Origin: Methanobacterium_B sp963703015 | GTDB taxonomy: Archaea; Methanobacteriota; Methanobacteria; Methanobacteriales; Methanobacteriaceae | Direction: 5' to 3' | DNA: 64,000 nucleotides | Assembly: GCA_963703015.1 (NCBI GenBank) | Contig: OY969779.1 | Location: 1,426,001 to 1,490,000 of the forward strand | In this document: piece by piece, positions 37,815-46,886 of the stretch | How the letters are laid out: each line of letters begins with the position of its first letter | Numbering within the stretch: the first letter of the stretch is position 1 | Translations under genes and position numbers: made by a program | Notes under the pieces: generated by a model | Told to the model about the DNA's origin: nothing | Databases searched by the model: none | The model's input: the letters and a program-made list of their open reading frames with translations, nothing else

Positions 37815-39065
37815 ATGGGAATGACTATGGCAGAAAAAATACTGGCAAAAGCGTCAGATAAAAGCGTTGTAGAAGCAGGGGAAATCGTCATGGCAAACAT
37901 AGATGTAGCCATGACCCATGATTTAACTGGGCCATTATCAGTTGAATCATTTGAAAAGATAGGTGTTGATGATGTTTGGGATCCTGAAAAAATTGTGGTA
38001 GTTTTTGATCATCAAGTTCCAGCAGATTCCCTAGATGCTGTTGGAAATCACATGATCATGCGAAAATTCGTGGAAGAACAAAAAATCAACAACTTCTACG
38101 ATGTTAGAGAAGGAGTTTGTCATCAAGTACTCCCAGAAAAGGGACATGTTGTTCCAGGCGAAGTAATTGTTGGAACAGATTCCCACACATGTACACATGG
38201 TGCCTTAGGCGCATTCTCAACAGGTATTGGATCAACAGACATGGCCATGGTATTTGCTACAGGAAAACTATGGTTCAAGATACCAGAAACAATTAAATTT
38301 GATATAACTGGTCAACTGAAGGACAATGTGTTTGCAAAAGACGTGGTACTCGACATAATAGGAAAAGTAGGTGCTGATGGAGCAACTTACAAAGCATGTG
38401 AATTCGGTGGCGAAGTAACCAGTGCCATGTCAATATCTGACAGAATGGTAATGTGTAACATGGCCATTGAAATGGGAGGTAAAACTGGACTTGTTGAACC
38501 CGATCAAAAGACCATAAACTACCTCAAGGGAAGAACAACCAAAAACTACGAAATAATGAAGACAGACAACGATGCAGAATCTTTGGAAACTGTACATATC
38601 GATGTTAATGATCTTGAACCACAAATTGCATGTCCACATAATGTTGATAATGTAAAGCCTGTTTCAGAGGTTGAAGGTACGCACATCGATCAGATATTCC
38701 TTGGATCTTGTACCAATGGAAGAATCAGTGATCTAAGGACAGCAGCCAAGATCATGAAAGGAAAAGAAGTTGCCAGAGGCGTTAGAATGCTTGTAATTCC
38801 TGCTTCAAGGGAAGTTTATACGAAAGCACTGGATGAAGGACTGTTAAGAACCTTTGTGGATGCTGGAGCACTGGTGTGTAATCCTTGTTGTGGACCATGT
38901 CTAGGGGGACATGTGGGACTCATTGGACCTGGAGAGGTCAGCCTTTCAACTTCCAACAGAAACTTCAAGGGAAGACAAGGAAGTCCAGAAGCCGAAGTTT
39001 ACCTGAGTTCTGCAGCAGTTGCAGCAGCATCAGCAGTAACAGGAAAAATAACAGATCCAAGATAA
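37815..39065 (+). CDS. leuC: 3-isopropylmalate dehydratase / homoaconitase-type large subunit
   Basis: Large subunit of an aconitase-family isomerase (416 residues). The 4Fe-4S ligands are C in LGSCTNGR near 296 and the two cysteines of CNPCCGPC near 355. Substrate-site blocks GTDSHTCTHGALGAF near 120 and STSNRNFKGRQGS near 377 are intact. TAGGAGGAA gives a strong ribosome site. The same large-subunit type serves leucine synthesis (isopropylmalate) and coenzyme B synthesis (homoaconitate); the small subunit decides. Gene order large subunit, small subunit, dehydrogenase is compact (34 and 70 bp gaps). The leu name follows the small-subunit loop. Confidence 0.85.
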   Translation: MGMTMAEKILAKASDKSVVEAGEIVMANIDVAMTHDLTGPLSVESFEKIGVDDVWDPEKIVVVFDHQVPADSLDAVGNHMIMRKFVEEQKINNFYDVREGVCHQVLPEKGHVVPGEVIVGTDSHTCTHGALGAFSTGIGSTDMAMVFATGKLWFKIPETIKFDITGQLKDNVFAKDVVLDIIGKVGADGATYKACEFGGEVTSAMSISDRMVMCNMAIEMGGKTGLVEPDQKTINYLKGRTTKNYEIMKTDNDAESLETVHIDVNDLEPQIACPHNVDNVKPVSEVEGTHIDQIFLGSCTNGRISDLRTAAKIMKGKEVARGVRMLVIPASREVYTKALDEGLLRTFVDAGALVCNPCCGPCLGGHVGLIGPGEVSLSTSNRNFKGRQGSPEAEVYLSSAAVAAASAVTGKITDPR

Positions 39066-39099
39066 TGAATTTATAATAAAACTAAAGATAGGTGTTTGA

Positions 39100-39597
39100 A
39101 TGAAAGGAAAAGTCTGGAAATTTGGCGATGATGTAGATACAGATATTATAATACCTGGAAGATATCTGGTTTTAAGGGATGAAAAGGAATTAGCAGCATG
39201 TGTGATGGAGGGGTGTGATCCTGATTTCTCTGAGAAGGTGTCTGAGGGAGATATCATTGTTGCAGGAAAAAACTTTGGATGTGGATCATCAAGGGAACAT
39301 GCTCCAATTGCCATCAAAGGTGCAGGAGTAGCAGCAGTAGTTGCAGAATCCTTTGCCAGAATATTCTACAGAAACTCCATTAACATTGGTTTGCCATTAA
39401 TTGAAGCACAAAATGTATCTAAAAGTGTTTCAGAGGGAGATATAATAGAAATAGATGTGGATAAAGGAATTTTAAAAGATTTAGATACATCTGAAGAATT
39501 TGAAATTAAACCACTTCCAGAGTTCATGCTTGGAATAATGAATGAGGGCGGTTTAATAAATTATCTTAAAAATCATATTGGAGAGATCAAGGGATAA
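39100..39597 (+). CDS. leuD: 3-isopropylmalate dehydratase small subunit
   Basis: Small swivelling subunit, 165 residues. The specificity loop after the conserved GDDVDTDIIIPGRYL reads YLVLRD; in Methanocaldococcus the homoaconitase small subunit has YLRT while the isopropylmalate enzyme has YLV, so the sequence favours leucine synthesis. Other blocks are NFGCGSSREHAP near 67 and FARIFYRNSINIGLP near 91, both standard. Ribosome site ATAGGTGTTTG. The assignment of substrate is an inference from four loop residues and should be treated with caution. Confidence 0.85.
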   Translation: MKGKVWKFGDDVDTDIIIPGRYLVLRDEKELAACVMEGCDPDFSEKVSEGDIIVAGKNFGCGSSREHAPIAIKGAGVAAVVAESFARIFYRNSINIGLPLIEAQNVSKSVSEGDIIEIDVDKGILKDLDTSEEFEIKPLPEFMLGIMNEGGLINYLKNHIGEIKG

Positions 39598-39667
39598 ATT
39601 ATCCTTTATTTTTCATAAAAATTTCTAATAGTGCGGATAATGAGTATATTAATTGAAGGTGTGGGAT

Positions 39668-40657
39668 ATGTACAAAATAGCAGTAATACCTGGTGATGGA
39701 ATAGGAAAAGAGGTTATGGAGGCCACATTACATGTTCTTGAATCCTCCAATGTAGATTTTGAATACAGTTTTGCAGATGCAGGGGATGAATACGCTGAAA
39801 AAACAGGAATGCCTCTTTCTGAAGAAACAGTGAACTTGGTTAAACAATCTCAAGCCTGTTTATTTGGAGCAGCAGGAGAAACAGCAGCAGATGTAATAGT
39901 TAAATTAAGAAAGGAATTGGATTTGTACGTGAATTTAAGACCGGTGAAATCCTATCCTGGAACAAAACATCTGTTTGAGGGCCTTGACTTTGTGATAGTC
40001 CGGGAAAATACTGAGGGTCTTTACTCTGGACTGGAAGAGTACACAGAAGAGGGTGCAACAGCAACCCGGGTAATCACTAAGGCAGCCTCTGAGAGAATAT
40101 GTAAATTTGCATTTGAATACGCTGAAAAAACATCTAGAAATAAAGTTACAGCTGTTCATAAGGCAAATGTATTGAAAAAAACAGATGGAGTTTTCAAAGA
40201 CAGTTTTTACAGAGTTGCTGAAAACTTCAGCCACATTGAAACTGATGATAGATATGTTGATGCAACAGCAATGTTCTTTATAACTCAACCCCAGATGTTT
40301 GACGTGGTTGTAACCACCAATATTTATGGAGATATATTGTCAGATGAAGGTGCAGGACTTGTTGGGGGTTTGGGCCTAATACCTTCCGCAAATATAGGTG
40401 AAACAAATGGATTATTTGAGCCGGTCCATGGTTCTGCTCCAGATATAGCAGGTAAGGGATTAGCAAATCCATCTGCAATGATTTTATCCGCTGTTTTGAT
40501 GTTGGAATATCTTGATGAAAATGATGAGGCTAGAAGACTTGAAAAAGCCCTTTTAAAGGTTTTAGATGAGGGTAAAGTTGTTACCAAGGATCTTGGCGGG
40601 GAATCATCTACAATGGAAATGGCTGAAGAGGTTCGTTCTAAATTTGAAGCATTATGA
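39668..40657 (+). CDS. leuB: 3-isopropylmalate / homoisocitrate dehydrogenase
   Basis: NAD(P)-dependent beta-decarboxylating dehydrogenase of 329 residues. It begins MYKIAVIPGDGIG, has the arginine-rich substrate loop LRPVKSYPG near 93, VIVRENTEGLYSG near 111, and the Mg-binding TNIYGDILSDEGAGLVGGLG near 217, then HGSAPDIAGK. The frame extends to TTG 39653, but GAAGGTGTGG places the start at ATG 39668. Context with leuC/leuD suggests isopropylmalate; AksF (coenzyme B pathway) is the main alternative, since the two enzymes are hard to separate by eye. Confidence 0.85.
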   Translation: MYKIAVIPGDGIGKEVMEATLHVLESSNVDFEYSFADAGDEYAEKTGMPLSEETVNLVKQSQACLFGAAGETAADVIVKLRKELDLYVNLRPVKSYPGTKHLFEGLDFVIVRENTEGLYSGLEEYTEEGATATRVITKAASERICKFAFEYAEKTSRNKVTAVHKANVLKKTDGVFKDSFYRVAENFSHIETDDRYVDATAMFFITQPQMFDVVVTTNIYGDILSDEGAGLVGGLGLIPSANIGETNGLFEPVHGSAPDIAGKGLANPSAMILSAVLMLEYLDENDEARRLEKALLKVLDEGKVVTKDLGGESSTMEMAEEVRSKFEAL

Positions 40658-40689
40658 ATTGTTAGAATCAATCTCTAATTTCTTTTTAA

Positions 40690-40701
40690 TTTTTTTTTTT
40701 T
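40690..40701 (+). terminator. Oligo-T terminator after leuB
   Basis: Twelve consecutive T on the coding strand about 33 bp after the leuB stop, preceded by another TTTTT. No strong hairpin; consistent with archaeal oligo-U termination of the marR/leu run. Confidence 0.5.
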
Positions 40702-40846
40702 ATGATAATTTTTTACTTCAACAGATTATATATAACAACATATAACAATAGTTAACATTCTATTAGAATATTCTATATTAACCAGAGATCATAAAAATTA
40801 TGATGATGGGTGTAGATTTACTAAAGCTAATAATTGGAGCATAAAC

Positions 40847-42055
40847 ATGGAAAATGGTGTAGATATTAATATACGGGCAGATATTCCTTTGCTCGAAGAT
40901 GTAATTTACCTGGATGCTGCGAGCACGACTCCCACCCCAAAACCAGTAGTTGAGTCGATGTGTGATTATTTTTACAACTACAACACAAATACCGGCAGAG
41001 GCGCTTACAACCTTGCTGTTAAGGCCACTAAAGAATTTGAAAGCTCACGAAAACGAATTTCAAAATTTGTTGGGAGCAAACAATCTGAGATAATTTTCAC
41101 CAAGAACACCACAGAGGCAATTAACTTGGTTGCAAATGGTTTGACTTTTAAGAAGGGTGATTCAGTGGTGGTGCCCAACATAGAACATCACTCCAACTTC
41201 GTTCCTTGGTTGAATTTGAAGAAAAGAGGAGTCAATTTAAAACTTGTTGAGGCCGATGAGTATGGTATAATTGATCCTTCTGATGTTTTGGATGCAGTTG
41301 ATGCCAACACTAAATTAATAACAACCACCCATGTATCAAATGCAATTGGATCAGTACAACCAATCAAAGAAATAGGTGAAATTGCAGATGAAAATGATGT
41401 TTTATTCCTTGTGGATGCAGCTCAGTCTGCAGGACACATGCCACTGGATGTGAAAGACATCAAAGCAGATTTTGTTTCGGTCCCAGGACATAAAGGCTTG
41501 CTTGGCCCCATTGGAACAGGATTTTTGTACTGTAATGAGGAAATATCTGAAGAGATAGAGCCAACAAACTATGGTGGGGGCACAGTTCTGGATGTAACTG
41601 AATCAGATTTTACATTGGAAACTGTTCCTGCTAGATTTGAAGGGGGAACTCAGAATATTGCAGGGGTAATTGGGCTGGGAACTGCTGTAGATTATTTGGA
41701 AAGGATTGGAATGGAAAAAATCCAGAATCACAGCAAAAAGCTAACTGCCCAACTGTTCAAGGAAGTAAATGATATAGAAAATACTATAGTCTATGGAAGT
41801 CCAGAAAATATTTATGGGATAGTTGCCTTCAATATAGATGGTGTGAATGCACACGATGTAGCCAAAATACTTGATGAAGTCAAGGGTATATGTGTTAGAA
41901 GTGGACATCACTGTGCAATTCCGGCTATCCGTCATATGGGTGCGTATGAACTGGGAGGAACAGTAAGGGCATCTGTACATTACTACAACACCATAGAAGA
42001 AATTGAGATATTCGGGGAAACTTTAAGAGAGATTTCTAAATTTTTTGGAGATTAA
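40847..42055 (+). CDS. SufS-like cysteine desulfurase (class V aminotransferase)
   Basis: PLP enzyme of 402 residues, group II cysteine desulfurase type. N-terminal IYLDAASTTPTPKPV near 20, the PLP lysine in VSVPGHKGLLGP near 217, and the active cysteine in RSGHHCAIPAI near 356 are all present, so sulfur transfer or cysteine lyase activity is plausible. SD GGAGC lies before the ATG. It is not next to sufBC; the only close follower is a 27-residue membrane microprotein whose ribosome site is inside this gene's last codons. A selenocysteine lyase or related lyase activity remains an alternative. Confidence 0.87.
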   Translation: MENGVDINIRADIPLLEDVIYLDAASTTPTPKPVVESMCDYFYNYNTNTGRGAYNLAVKATKEFESSRKRISKFVGSKQSEIIFTKNTTEAINLVANGLTFKKGDSVVVPNIEHHSNFVPWLNLKKRGVNLKLVEADEYGIIDPSDVLDAVDANTKLITTTHVSNAIGSVQPIKEIGEIADENDVLFLVDAAQSAGHMPLDVKDIKADFVSVPGHKGLLGPIGTGFLYCNEEISEEIEPTNYGGGTVLDVTESDFTLETVPARFEGGTQNIAGVIGLGTAVDYLERIGMEKIQNHSKKLTAQLFKEVNDIENTIVYGSPENIYGIVAFNIDGVNAHDVAKILDEVKGICVRSGHHCAIPAIRHMGAYELGGTVRASVHYYNTIEEIEIFGETLREISKFFGD

Positions 42056-42058
42056 AAT

Positions 42059-42142
42059 ATGGATCGAGCAAAGTACTATGCGATTTTCATAATTCTTATA
42101 ATGGTGGTAAGCTCAGTTGCAGCTTTCATTGCTTTCATTTAA
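42059..42142 (+). CDS. 27-residue single-helix membrane microprotein
   Basis: Short frame too small for usual gene finders. It encodes a positively charged start (MDRAKYY) followed by about 20 hydrophobic residues (AIFIILIMVVSSVAAFIAFI), a single membrane helix with nothing after it. The ATG lies 3 bp after the cysteine desulfurase stop, and GGAG at 42047-42050, inside the last codons of that gene, has ideal spacing. Translational coupling is therefore likely. Not a recognised family. Chance is possible for so short a frame, but ribosome site, position and composition agree. Confidence 0.6.
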   Translation: MDRAKYYAIFIILIMVVSSVAAFIAFI

Positions 42143-42228
42143 ATTTATTTAACCATTAAAGAGTTCATGAATATTGGGAAACAATTAAATTAGTAAATTA
42201 TTATTTAGCATTATGGAGAGTGGAATGA

Positions 42229-42639
42229 ATGGTAAAAGTAAGAATAGGAGCAGTTGTATCTGAATTCAACTATGATATTACTCAAATGATGTTGGAACTG
42301 GCTAAGGAACATGCTATATTTTTGGGATCTGAAATCACAGAAGTTATAGCTGTACCGGGTGTGTTTGACATGCCTCTTGCCATTAGAAAACTACTCAAAA
42401 ACGATGAAATTGACGCTGTAGTCACAATGGGTGCTGTAATTGAAGGTGCAACCTCCCATGATGAGATTGTGGTTCAACATGCATCAAGAAAAATAGCAGA
42501 TCTAGCACTAGAATATGATAAACCAGTAGCTCTGGGCATATCTGGTCCTGGAATGACTCGTTTAGAAGCACATCAGCGTGTTGAGTATGGTAAACGCGCA
42601 GTTGAAGCTGCTGTAAAGATGTATAAAATTCTAGAATAA
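42229..42639 (+). CDS. ribH: 6,7-dimethyl-8-ribityllumazine synthase
   Basis: Penultimate enzyme of riboflavin synthesis, condensing ribitylaminouracil with dihydroxybutanone phosphate; its uracil substrate is also used by CofH for F420. Family blocks: VSEFNYDIT near 10, VIAVPGVFDMPLAIRKLL near 41, TMGAVIEGATSHDEIV near 67, and LGISGPGMT near 104. Length is 136 residues, normal for archaea. GGAGAGTGG provides the ribosome site. Oligo-T (42644-42651) follows directly. Confidence 0.95.
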   Translation: MVKVRIGAVVSEFNYDITQMMLELAKEHAIFLGSEITEVIAVPGVFDMPLAIRKLLKNDEIDAVVTMGAVIEGATSHDEIVVQHASRKIADLALEYDKPVALGISGPGMTRLEAHQRVEYGKRAVEAAVKMYKILE

Positions 42640-42643
42640 ATTC

Positions 42644-42651
42644 TTTTTTTT
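42644..42651 (+). terminator. Oligo-T terminator after ribH
   Basis: Eight T begin 5 bp after the ribH stop, followed by further T-rich sequence between the convergent ribH and MFS genes. Confidence 0.45.
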
Positions 42652-44041
42652 AAATTCTATTTTTATTTTTAGACTGCTGCCAATTTAAAAGTGTAACTAC
42701 GATGCCAATTATGTATAATGTGCATAGGATCTTGAAAATTAGATTTAAACTGATTAAAAAGCTTTCACTATGCAAATGGTTGATCTCAATATTTCCTAGA
42801 ACAATGGTGAGAATCACAAGAACAATACTCATTCCCAAACTACCTCCAAAGCCTCGCATTGTTGTGATTGATGCAGAAGCCACTCCATAATATTTTTTTT
42901 CTACAGAATTCATAATTAAATGGGAGTTAGGGGATGAGAATAAAGAAGTACCTATTCCTGACAGTGTGAGACCTAAAATGATCACAAAAATTGGCGTGGA
43001 TAATTGTAATGTTAGAAATACCAAAACCGACATCAAACTTATTATCATGGCAATTGTTACCATGGCTGGAGCTGCTATCAATTTATTAAGTTTATCAGCA
43101 AAGATGGAAACAATTAACATTGTGAGTGGCTGCAAAACGAGTATAAAACCCACAAAAATTGGGGAAAATCCCCTTACATTCTGTAGATAAATGCTCAGAA
43201 TGAATACCAGTGGTGCTATTGGAGCAAATTGTATGAGGGTTCCTGCATTGTTCAAGATGAAATCTCTGTTATGCAATAATTCCAAGTTGAATAAAGGGTT
43301 CTCGACATGATTTTCATATATAATAAATGATATTAATCCTAAAAATCCCAGAACTAGAAATATCCAGTTTAGTTCCTGATTGATTTTTGAAAGGCCCTGG
43401 ATTATCATTAAAGATGATATCCCAAACATTAATGATCCACCAAGATCGAATTTTTCTCCTTTTAATCCAAAACATTCAAAATCCAATCTTGATAGAAGAA
43501 GGATTCCAACCAGCCCAATCAAACTGCATAACACAAAAATAACTCTCCAATTATAAAATGAAGATAATAAACCACCAATAATTGGCCCTAAAAAAGATCC
43601 TAAGAAAATACAGCCGAATATTATGCTCAATGCTCGCATTCTATCTTGGTGAATGTAAATTGAAGCGATCATAGCATATAAATTGCCAAATATCATGGCT
43701 GATCCTATGCCCTGAAAAATTCGAGAAATGATGATGCAATGATAATTACACGAAAAAACAGTGACTATGGAACCAATGGTAAAAAGGATCAGCCCCCAGT
43801 TAAAAAGTTTTTTTCTACCATAAATATCCCCTAACTTTGCAGCTGGAATTAAGAAAATTGTGAGTGTAATGAGATAGGATGTAGGGATCCATCCTAAAGG
43901 CACGGCTGCGATGTTCAAGTCCAAAGCCATGGTGGGAAGAGCTATGTTAAGTGCAGTTATAACAAAGTTGGACAAAAAGGGTGCTAGTGCTAAGGAAATT
44001 AATATGTAGCTCCGTTTATTATAATCATGTTCAATAACCAT
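42650..44041 (-). CDS. MFS transporter, DHA2-like (14 helices)
   Basis: Major facilitator drug:H+ antiporter-type protein, 463 residues with about 14 hydrophobic helices. Motifs: TALNIALPTMALDL in helix 1, GWIPTSYLITLTIFLIPAAKLGDIYGRKK (helix 2 and the A-motif loop GDIYGRKK near 70), and the C motif region FLGPIIGGLLSSFYNWR near 153. It stands alone with a promoter between it and the marker 11 gene (44042-44200). Substrate unknown; multidrug efflux is the family default. Confidence 0.88.
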   Translation of the reverse strand: MVIEHDYNKRSYILISLALAPFLSNFVITALNIALPTMALDLNIAAVPLGWIPTSYLITLTIFLIPAAKLGDIYGRKKLFNWGLILFTIGSIVTVFSCNYHCIIISRIFQGIGSAMIFGNLYAMIASIYIHQDRMRALSIIFGCIFLGSFLGPIIGGLLSSFYNWRVIFVLCSLIGLVGILLLSRLDFECFGLKGEKFDLGGSLMFGISSLMIIQGLSKINQELNWIFLVLGFLGLISFIIYENHVENPLFNLELLHNRDFILNNAGTLIQFAPIAPLVFILSIYLQNVRGFSPIFVGFILVLQPLTMLIVSIFADKLNKLIAAPAMVTIAMIISLMSVLVFLTLQLSTPIFVIILGLTLSGIGTSLFSSPNSHLIMNSVEKKYYGVASASITTMRGFGGSLGMSIVLVILTIVLGNIEINHLHSESFLISLNLIFKILCTLYIIGIVVTLLNWQQSKNKNRI

Positions 44042-44200
44042 ATAACCAATTCGAGTTTAATGTTAAAGTTTAAAGTTAATATATATAAGTGTTGCTAGTG
44101 AAATAATATGAGTTATGCTATGAATTATAAAACTATTTTATAATGTTCAATTAAATAGAGAACTAGAAATGACTCTCAATTAGATATAGGAGGATTAAAT

Positions 44201-45133
44201 ATGGAAATATTAACCCCTGAAAACCTTAAAGACAAATTTAAAGACCCTTGGATAACACCTTACAAAAAGGTGCTCACCATGGTTGATAAGGATCGAGTAG
44301 AACTGGTGGAGTATCACCCCTGTGTAGCAGGGTCTGAATGGATGGTTTACCAGTACAAGAGGACGAGTGATCTTGTGACTGAATCTAAAAGAGATGGTGA
44401 CAGGCATATTTTCCAGCTTAAAGTTGGAAAAGCAGATATGGAACTCAAACCAAGCTATTCAGCTGCTGGAATTGAAGAAGTTGTTGTGGAAGGTGATGAA
44501 GTCAAAGTAGTTCATGCGGGTCTTGCAGGTGCAGGTGTTGGTGCAGCCATGTGCAGGGGAATGGCTAAAGGAGTTAAAAGAGTGGAGCTCTATGATATCG
44601 GCGGAGGTTCCAAGGTAGGAAGAGCTGCAGTTGTAACACCAAAACTACAAAAAGTCATTGTAGGTATTGACGATACTGATACCAAGGAAGAAGGCGCCAC
44701 ATGGACATTAGCCAACAACATAGGAATTGCACTTTCTAAAATAGGTTTTGAATATTTAGATCATGTTACATGTCAACTTTATCCACACAACCCAAATAAA
44801 ACACAAAATTGTGTTGCAATAGCCCTGGTTTTCGCAGTTAAACCTGAAATGAAGGAAGAAATGATAAATAAAATTTGTGAAATCCTTAAAAGAGATACTT
44901 TATCCGATAAAACAGCCATTGCAGTTATGGATGGTTTTGATGTTCCTGAAGTTTTGAGGAAGTATGGTGAGGCCACAAAAAAATCTATGATGACTGTTGA
45001 AGATGCAGAAAATGTAGCTAAAGAAGTAGGTGTCAAGCTGATCCAAGTTACAGGAGCACCTGGTGAAATTGGTGCACTCGCAGCATTGGGTCTTTACAAC
45101 GATCTTGAAGAGGCTGTAAAGGTTTACTACTAA
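44201..45133 (+). CDS. Methanogenesis marker protein 11
   Basis: Protein of 310 residues belonging to methanogenesis marker family 11, present essentially only in methanogens. The central part contains IVGIDDTDTKEEGATWTLANNI (near 155), a DDTD motif shared with TiaS-like tRNA agmatinylation proteins, with Asp residues suited to Mg/ATP. The N-terminal domain (1-150) has a PCVAGSEWMVYQY segment and glycine-rich AGLAGAGVGAAMCRGMAKG. Function is not established for the family as far as I know. TAGGAGGATTAAAT gives a near-consensus ribosome site; it stands alone. Confidence 0.88.
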   Translation: MEILTPENLKDKFKDPWITPYKKVLTMVDKDRVELVEYHPCVAGSEWMVYQYKRTSDLVTESKRDGDRHIFQLKVGKADMELKPSYSAAGIEEVVVEGDEVKVVHAGLAGAGVGAAMCRGMAKGVKRVELYDIGGGSKVGRAAVVTPKLQKVIVGIDDTDTKEEGATWTLANNIGIALSKIGFEYLDHVTCQLYPHNPNKTQNCVAIALVFAVKPEMKEEMINKICEILKRDTLSDKTAIAVMDGFDVPEVLRKYGEATKKSMMTVEDAENVAKEVGVKLIQVTGAPGEIGALAALGLYNDLEEAVKVYY

Positions 45134-45157
45134 AAAAATAAAGATTGAATTAAAATA

Positions 45158-45175
45158 TTTTTTTTTACCTTTTTT
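45158..45175 (+). terminator. Oligo-T terminator after marker 11 gene
   Basis: Nine T at 45158-45166 and six at 45170-45175 follow the stop by about 24 bp, between this gene and the convergent glycosyltransferase. Confidence 0.45.
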
Positions 45176-46886
45176 AATAAATAAAATTTAAGAATTTTCC
45201 AGATGAAGAATTGGCAAATTCCATATCCGTCATTATAGGAGTCCCAAATTCTATTTTGAAGGTATCATAACCAACATTTACAGTGTAGGGCTGATTTAAA
45301 TTGTCCTGATTTAAAGTGATGGTTTTGTATTTCACACCGTTTATGTAGATTGAGTAGGTGCCATTATTGATTATCCCATAACTGCTTGAGATAAGGCTGT
45401 TGTTCAGATATAAATTAACATTATATCCATTTTGCATCTTGTTGGTCAGTATCATGCCTTCGGTTATGTTTATGTTGTCAGAATTTCCATTGGTTTGAAG
45501 TGCTTTTTCTGCATAGAAATTGTTAAATCTGTTCCTCAAATCTCCATCACTTATTTTGTCACCTGAATTCAACCCAATAGACGCTCTTGCTGCGTTGGGT
45601 ATTCTCATAGTGTTATCTTCCCCTGGCCGCGTCACATTTAAAACATATTTTTCGTTGTTTATATAGATTGAATCACCGTAATTGAGCTCCAACGTCGCAA
45701 GTGCTTGGGCAGGCATTCTTATACTATTGTACTCATTTTCAAGGGCGTCATCTATAGTATATGGGCCCCGAACATCCACAGTTTGATTACTATTGGGGCT
45801 GTTGAAAATTATTACATTACTTGAAACTGGTTGGATCGATATTTTCCCATTATCAATGTGAACTGACCCAACCAACGTTGTGATCATGGCTAAAAGAATT
45901 AGTGCAGAAACAATTATTGGGGAATGCATCTTAAAAAATGTCTTAAGATTTCTCATGTTACCTTCTGATCTTGAAAAAATGTTATGTGATGTGTTCAAAA
46001 TCTTGACGATGTAGTATAGGGATATAACGACCCCTACAAATGAGATTGCCAATCCATCATAGATGGAAAATCCTATGAAAAATATTGAGAATATACCCAG
46101 TGATGTAAGTGAAAGGCCCAGAATTTCCATTCTAATGTACTGACCCAGTGAATCTATCATGGTAATTCTACCGTAGGCAGTGGCCCTGTCAACAATGGTT
46201 CTCACAACCTCAGTAGCAACAACATTCAGTTCAGTCAATGTAGACATTATATGCTCGATATTTCCAATATCAACTTCTTTGACTTTCATACCCATGACAT
46301 CGGCATCAAGAACAATACCAACATCCACACCGTAGTCGTCTTCGAGTTTAATTTTGTTTAAAAATGACCTTTTCGCTGCAAACTGGCCACTTAAAGGTTG
46401 GTCAAATTTAATCTCTGGGAAAAAGAATTTCAAGAGGGGTTTAGCTGTTAATTCCGTGACCCTTCCACCTTCCCTTTTGAATTTTGTTTTGGTCACATCT
46501 GCTTCTCCATTTAGTATGGGGTCAACAATATTTCGGACCTGGGTTTGGGTGAGATTTTTAAGATCTGCATCTAGGAATACCACTATATCTCCTTTAGAGT
46601 TTTTAAACCCTGTTTTAATGGCAGCTCCTTTTCCTCTATTTTTTATATGATGAATAACTTTAGCCCCAGCTTCTTCAGCAAATTTTGAGGTTTGGTCCAT
46701 TGATCCATCATCAACAACCAGTACTTCGCCTATGTACGGCAATGATTTAACAACACTAACAACATGTGCAACGGTTTTTTCTTCGTTGAATGCCGGGATG
46801 ATCACTGATACTGTCATTGGCTTGTTATTTCTAACAGTTTTGATTGATGCCAGTACCATGAATAACATTAGTAAAATTGAATACAC
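45174..46886 (-). CDS. Membrane glycosyltransferase family 2 with large extracytoplasmic C-terminal domain
   Basis: Residues 1-18 form a membrane helix. Residues 25-240 are a GT-A glycosyltransferase (VSVIIPAFNEEKTV, VVDDGSMDQT, DXD motif FLDADL at 105-110, GKGAAIKTGF), like dolichol-phosphate or glucosyl-phosphoglycerate synthases. Helices follow at about 258-278, 279-297 and 322-341, with a basic loop between the last two that should be cytoplasmic. The remaining 228 residues therefore lie outside, and they carry several NxS/T sites. Two related segments (389-405 and 427-443, pattern IR-M-P-x-x-A...L-x-x-GD) resemble double-psi or AbrB-like barrel motifs. Start is GTG 46886 after GAGGTGTAG. 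Confidence 0.82.
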   Translation of the reverse strand: MYSILLMLFMVLASIKTVRNNKPMTVSVIIPAFNEEKTVAHVVSVVKSLPYIGEVLVVDDGSMDQTSKFAEEAGAKVIHHIKNRGKGAAIKTGFKNSKGDIVVFLDADLKNLTQTQVRNIVDPILNGEADVTKTKFKREGGRVTELTAKPLLKFFFPEIKFDQPLSGQFAAKRSFLNKIKLEDDYGVDVGIVLDADVMGMKVKEVDIGNIEHIMSTLTELNVVATEVVRTIVDRATAYGRITMIDSLGQYIRMEILGLSLTSLGIFSIFFIGFSIYDGLAISFVGVVISLYYIVKILNTSHNIFSRSEGNMRNLKTFFKMHSPIIVSALILLAMITTLVGSVHIDNGKISIQPVSSNVIIFNSPNSNQTVDVRGPYTIDDALENEYNSIRMPAQALATLELNYGDSIYINNEKYVLNVTRPGEDNTMRIPNAARASIGLNSGDKISDGDLRNRFNNFYAEKALQTNGNSDNINITEGMILTNKMQNGYNVNLYLNNSLISSSYGIINNGTYSIYINGVKYKTITLNQDNLNQPYTVNVGYDTFKIEFGTPIMTDMEFANSSSGKFLNFIY

